A stretch of 64,000 nt of DNA from Myxococcales bacterium (GTDB lineage: Bacteria > Myxococcota > Polyangia > Nannocystales > Nannocystaceae), in assembly GCA_016793465.1 (NCBI GenBank), contig JAEUJW010000089.1, forward strand, positions 62,001 through 126,000, in the 5' to 3' direction. A program made the translations under genes and the position numbers. Below are positions 59,486-64,000 of this stretch, in pieces. Numbering within the stretch: position 1 is the stretch's first letter; each line of letters begins with the position of its first letter. A model generated the notes under the pieces. The model was not told the origin of the DNA. It worked only from the letters and a program-made list of their open reading frames with translations, and did no database searches.

Positions 59486-60883
59486 ATGCGCTCCTGGCCT
59501 ATTTCGAACCCGGCTCGTCTTCGCCTCTCGCTGCTCGCCTGCCCGCTGCTCGCCTGCAGCTTCGACGCCACCGGCCAGGGCTCGGCCGGCCAGAGCGCGA
59601 GCGGGAGCGAGACCACGGCTGACGTGACGTCGACGACGAACTCGCCGACGTCCTCGGACCCGGACGAGACCTCGAGCGGCCCGACGGACCCGCCCACCAC
59701 CGCGCCGGACGACACCACCGCGCCCCCGCCGACGACCGAGGACACCTCGTCGGGCACGACCACGCAGGTCGACCCGGGCACGACGACGCTGACGACCGAG
59801 GCCAGCGCCGAGGCCTCGAGCAGCTCGGGCCCGCCGCCGCCGGGCTGCGGCGACGGCGCGGTCGACGAGGGCGAGATGTGCGACGACGGCAACGACGTCG
59901 AGACCGACGAGTGCCTGTCGAATTGCGTGCCGGCCAGCTGCGGCGACGGCCAGGTGCACGCGGGCGTCGAGGCGTGCGACGACGGCAACATGGACGAGAC
60001 CGACGCGTGCACGTCGATGTGCGCGCCGCCGGCGTGCGACGACCAGGCGCAGAACGGCGACGAGTCGGACGTCGACTGCGGCGGGGCCTGCAAGGGCTGC
60101 GAGCTCGGCGGCGCGTGCGGGGACATGAACGACTGCGCCTCGAAGTTCTGCGACGACGGGGAGTGCGTGCCGGCGCCGAACTGCGCGGCGCTGAAGTCGA
60201 TGGCGGCGGCGACCGGGCCGGCGCTGATCGACCCGGACGGCGCGGCGGACGGCCAGCCGTTCATGGTCTGGTGCGACCAGGACACCCAGGGCGGCGGCTG
60301 GACGCTGGTGCTGAAGGCCGACGGCAGCAAGTCGAACTTCAGCTACACGAGCGCCCGGTGGACCGAAGCGGCCGAGTGGATGCCCGACCCCGACATGGAC
60401 CGGACCGAGACCAAGCTGCGCAGCTACGCCGGCGTGCCGGTCGACGAGGTCCTGGTCCAGATGGAGGCGCCGATCCAGGGCAACGGGCCGCTGATGCTGA
60501 AGTCGCTGGTCATGAACGTCAACGACGCGGCCAGCCTGCACGCGGCGATCTCCCCGGGCACGTTCCAGATGTACGACAGCCCCGACGAGAGCGCCTGGCG
60601 CGGGCTCATGCCGGACAACGGGTCGCTGCAGGACAACTGCATGCGCCGCGGGCTCAACGCCCAGAGCACCGACAACGCCAGCGACAGCGGGCGCGTGCGC
60701 ATCGGCATCATCGCCAACAACGAGGACGACTGCCAGTCGCCGAACTCGTGGATCGGGGTCGGCGGCGCGACGCTCGGCATGTTCTGCAACAACGGCAAGT
60801 CGTCGACCGTCGGCAACCGCGCCGACTGCATGGCCGACGCCAACGTCGACACCAAGGCGTTCGCCTTCGTGTTCGTGCGCTGA
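59486..60883 (+). CDS. Fibrinogen-like lipoprotein with Cys-rich DUF4215-type repeats
   Basis: The 465-residue protein has a lipoprotein signal (LRLSLLACPLLAC) and a long Thr/Ser/Pro linker. Two myxobacterial Cys-rich repeats follow (CGDGAVDEGEMCDDGNDVET; CGDGQVHAGVEACDDGNMDE), then a third Cys-rich segment. The C-terminal 230 residues look like a fibrinogen-like domain: PDGAADGQPFMVWCDQDTQG, GGWTLVLKADGSKSNFSYTS, SWIGVGGATLGMFCNNGKSS. Fibrinogen-like domains bind sugars or N-acetyl groups. It is probably a surface adhesin or recognition protein. Confidence 0.85.
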   Translation: MRSWPISNPARLRLSLLACPLLACSFDATGQGSAGQSASGSETTADVTSTTNSPTSSDPDETSSGPTDPPTTAPDDTTAPPPTTEDTSSGTTTQVDPGTTTLTTEASAEASSSSGPPPPGCGDGAVDEGEMCDDGNDVETDECLSNCVPASCGDGQVHAGVEACDDGNMDETDACTSMCAPPACDDQAQNGDESDVDCGGACKGCELGGACGDMNDCASKFCDDGECVPAPNCAALKSMAAATGPALIDPDGAADGQPFMVWCDQDTQGGGWTLVLKADGSKSNFSYTSARWTEAAEWMPDPDMDRTETKLRSYAGVPVDEVLVQMEAPIQGNGPLMLKSLVMNVNDAASLHAAISPGTFQMYDSPDESAWRGLMPDNGSLQDNCMRRGLNAQSTDNASDSGRVRIGIIANNEDDCQSPNSWIGVGGATLGMFCNNGKSSTVGNRADCMADANVDTKAFAFVFVR

Positions 60884-60949
60884 AGTTGCGCCGCGACCGC
60901 CTCAAGGTTGCGGCTTGGCGTTCGCCGCTGTCGGCGCCATGACGGGACC

Positions 60950-61597
60950 ATGGAACACAACATGCTCGTCCTCGGGTTCGATCACGACAGCCAGGCCTAC
61001 CAGGCCCTGAGCGTGCTGAAGCAGGTCGCCGGCGAGGGTCGCCTCGAGCTGCACGAGGGCGCGGTGATCGAGCGCGGCCGCGACGGCGTGCTGCAGGTGC
61101 GCGAGCAGGTCAGCACCTCGGCGAGCATGCCCGGCGCCGCCGCGGGCGGGCTGCTCGGCGCGGTCGTCGGCCTGCTCGGCGGCCCGCTCGGCGTGCTGCT
61201 CGGCGGCACCACCGGCCTGCTGTTCGGCACCGCCGCCGATCAGGACCGCGCCGAGTACGCGCAGTCGCTGTTGGCCCAGACCGCCGAGATGGTCCCCGCC
61301 GGCACCACCGGGCTGATCGCGCTCGTCGGCGAGGTCGACGAGTCCGTGGTCGACGACGCGATGCTGCCGTTCGACGCGGTCATCCTGCGCTCGCCGGTCG
61401 GCGACATTCAGGCCGAGATCTCCGCCCAGGAAGAGGCCCACCGCGCGGCCGAGAAGGAGGCCCGCAGGGTCCTGCGGGCCCAGCACGCCGACGCCCGCCA
61501 CGAGCGCTTCGACGCCTGGCGCGCGCGCCAGCGGCAACGCCTGTCGCGCCTGCGCGAGCGCATCTCGCACGCGCTCCGCGGCGACGCGACGCCGTGA
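60950..61597 (+). CDS. DUF1269 family membrane-associated protein
   Basis: The 215-residue protein matches DUF1269: LVLGFDHDSQAYQALSVLKQ, then VIERGRDGVLQVREQVSTSA, a glycine-zipper membrane segment (AGGLLGAVVGLLGGPLGVLL), and VPAGTTGLIALVGEVDESVV. A charged coiled-coil tail of about 60 residues follows (AQEEAHRAAEKEARRVLRAQ). The family is widespread, possibly stress related; no function is proven. Confidence 0.88.
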   Translation: MEHNMLVLGFDHDSQAYQALSVLKQVAGEGRLELHEGAVIERGRDGVLQVREQVSTSASMPGAAAGGLLGAVVGLLGGPLGVLLGGTTGLLFGTAADQDRAEYAQSLLAQTAEMVPAGTTGLIALVGEVDESVVDDAMLPFDAVILRSPVGDIQAEISAQEEAHRAAEKEARRVLRAQHADARHERFDAWRARQRQRLSRLRERISHALRGDATP

Positions 61598-61657
61598 GCG
61601 GCGCGAGCCCGCGGCGGGCCCGCGCTTCAGATCGCTGTGGATCGCGCGAGGGCGAAT

Positions 61658-61673
61658 CGACGGCCCGCCGTCG
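61658..61673. terminator. Hairpin between convergent genes
   Basis: CGACGG-CCCG-CCGTCG forms a perfect 6-bp stem with a 4-base loop, 60 bp after the DUF1269 stop and about 20 bp before the collagen-like gene's stop. There is no T-run, so it is only a candidate bidirectional terminator. Confidence 0.35.
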
Positions 61674-61695
61674 CTTCACCCGCCCGCCGCGGGGT

Positions 61696-63051
<1,356 letters not shown>

Positions 63052-63222
63052 GCCCACACCCCCGAACAACCGCACTTATCACCGTACGCGGGGGCCGACA
63101 AGACGTGACGGTCGCGCGGAGCGCTGGCGCTCGCGGGGTGTGCAACGATCGCCGCGGTCCGACGAGCGCCGGCGAGCGGCGGCGCGCCGCGGCGGCGCGG
63201 CCGACGGCGATATATACAGTCG

Positions 63223-64000
63223 TCACCCCGGCGGCGGACAGACCTCGACGGATTGATCCGAGTAATAGAACACCTCGACGTCGCCGTCGGCGCAGTAGCC
63301 GATATACAGATAGACGAGCTCGCCGATCGACTTGTCGGCGCCCTCGAACAGGAGGGACCCCCACGCCCAGCCGACGCCGATGCAGGGCGCGGGCCCGCCG
63401 AGGTCCTCGATGATCACCGGGTCCTCGCGGGCCTCGAGCAGGGTGGAGCCGGGCGGGAGGGCCATCTCGGCGGCGTCGCGGGCCAGCGCGCGGCCGGCCT
63501 CGACGTTGGCCGCGATCACGCCGCCGTTGCCGGCGTCGACGAGCTCGCCGCCGACGTTCTCGTCGGACCAGGCCATCGCGTGGCCGTCGGCCGTCGGTTC
63601 GAACGCCTGGACCGCGGCCACGCTCTTCGGCATGTTCACCGGCGTGTAGACGGCGAGGAACGACTCGAGCAGCTCGTGCGGGGGGACCTGGCCGTCCATC
63701 AGACAGCAGATATCGCCGGGGTCGCACTCGGGCACGCCGAGGTCGAGCTTGGCCCCGGTCGTGCCGTCGGAGCTGCTGAGGACGGCCGCGGTGGTGTCGG
63801 CGCCGCCGGTGGTCGAGGGGTCGACGGCGGCGGTGGTGCCGGTGGTGGTCTCGCCGGCGTCGGCGCTGCCGGTGGTCGGGGCGGGGCCGGTCGACGCGGA
63901 AGTCGCGGTCGTGGTCGTCGTCGTGACGGGCGGCGCGGTGGCGCCGGCGTCGGCGCTCTCGCGGCCCTCATCGGAGGAGCCGCAGGCCGCGAGGGGGACG
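63223..64000 (-). CDS. Lipoprotein of unknown function, 5' end outside window
   Basis: The frame enters from the right edge with VPLAACGSSDEGRESADAG, where LAAC is a lipobox. A Thr/Ser/Ala/Gly-rich linker of about 70 residues follows, and then a compact domain with VPECDPGDICCLMDGQVPPH, YTPVNMPKSVAAVQAFEPTA and LVYLYIGYCADGDVEVFYYS. The lipobox starts 6 residues inside the window, so only the first 10-15 signal residues are missing. The domain was not recognised. The linker resembles other surface lipoproteins in this window. Confidence 0.7.
   Translation of the reverse strand, partial: VPLAACGSSDEGRESADAGATAPPVTTTTTTATSASTGPAPTTGSADAGETTTGTTAAVDPSTTGGADTTAAVLSSSDGTTGAKLDLGVPECDPGDICCLMDGQVPPHELLESFLAVYTPVNMPKSVAAVQAFEPTADGHAMAWSDENVGGELVDAGNGGVIAANVEAGRALARDAAEMALPPGSTLLEAREDPVIIEDLGGPAPCIGVGWAWGSLLFEGADKSIGELVYLYIGYCADGDVEVFYYSDQSVEVCPPPG

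Overview
The window is very GC-rich (by eye above 70 %), densely coding DNA whose gene families point to a large-genome myxobacterium, most likely of the Nannocystis/Enhygromyxa group. The evidence is four Ser/Thr kinase-type proteins (one a pseudokinase), two sigma-54 activators with FHA-like N-termini, an ADYC-domain lipoprotein, Cys-rich DUF4215-type repeats, Thr/Ser-rich lipoprotein linkers and a hybrid histidine kinase. Almost every long frame antisense to a real gene is also open because of the codon bias, so genes were chosen by domain content, motif conservation and 4-base start/stop overlaps. No tRNA, rRNA, CRISPR array, insertion sequence or origin was recognised.

Layout. 1-2900: partial metallophosphoesterase, an FHA-type sigma-54 activator, then an ECF sigma factor behind a near-perfect -24/-12 promoter with three 10-bp-spaced repeats upstream. 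2960-7070: type VI secretion effector module (DUF2169 protein, ketosynthase-like protein without the active-site Cys, PAAR-like DUF4150 nuclease toxin and its putative immunity gene). 7240-17930: a translationally coupled operon of a TPR/membrane protein, a CHAT protease fused to a SIR2-like domain, and an nSTAND1 NTPase with about 15 WD40 repeats, divergent from a kinase-nSTAND1-formylglycine-synthase-like fusion. This is the best candidate for a new conflict or signalling system. 17990-25090: ADYC lipoprotein, FIST / hybrid kinase / response regulator operon, YghU-like GST and an MscS channel. 25250-31505: four tightly packed genes around a 1180-residue LysM-like / peptidoglycan-binding / zincin protein.

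31820-35830: polysaccharide-lyase-like lipoprotein, a membrane Ser/Thr kinase, and a graveyard with a frameshifted TOPRIM protein of the JetD/DUF2220 (Wadjet nuclease) type. 35835-40340: minus-strand polyamine cluster (SpeD, SpeE-like aminopropyltransferase, 2-oxoglutarate oxygenase, GNAT, EamA exporter). 40353-46404: FG-GAP/ASPIC protein, membrane protein, cytochrome P450 and fatty-acid-hydroxylase/sterol-desaturase genes, divergent from an FAD oxidoreductase; the shared promoter region carries two 10-12 bp palindromes 22 bp apart. 46565-50523: FHA sigma-54 activator plus kinase-TPR operon.

50704-51486 is the sharpest single observation. A membrane-anchored peroxiredoxin-like protein has an in-frame TGA exactly where the peroxidatic Cys of the YRGAWCPFC motif belongs, the frame stays open and conserved after it, and a bacterial SECIS-like hairpin can be drawn directly downstream. 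It is most simply read as a selenoprotein. 51590-55670 holds an LRR protein, small lipoproteins, an Asp-rich repeat lipoprotein and remnants (an internally deleted efflux adaptor and a C-terminal oxygenase-like fragment). 55776-64000 holds a pseudokinase with a TonB-like C-terminus, a membrane protein, a fibrinogen-like lipoprotein, a DUF1269 protein, a collagen-like secreted protein and the 3' part of another lipoprotein gene.
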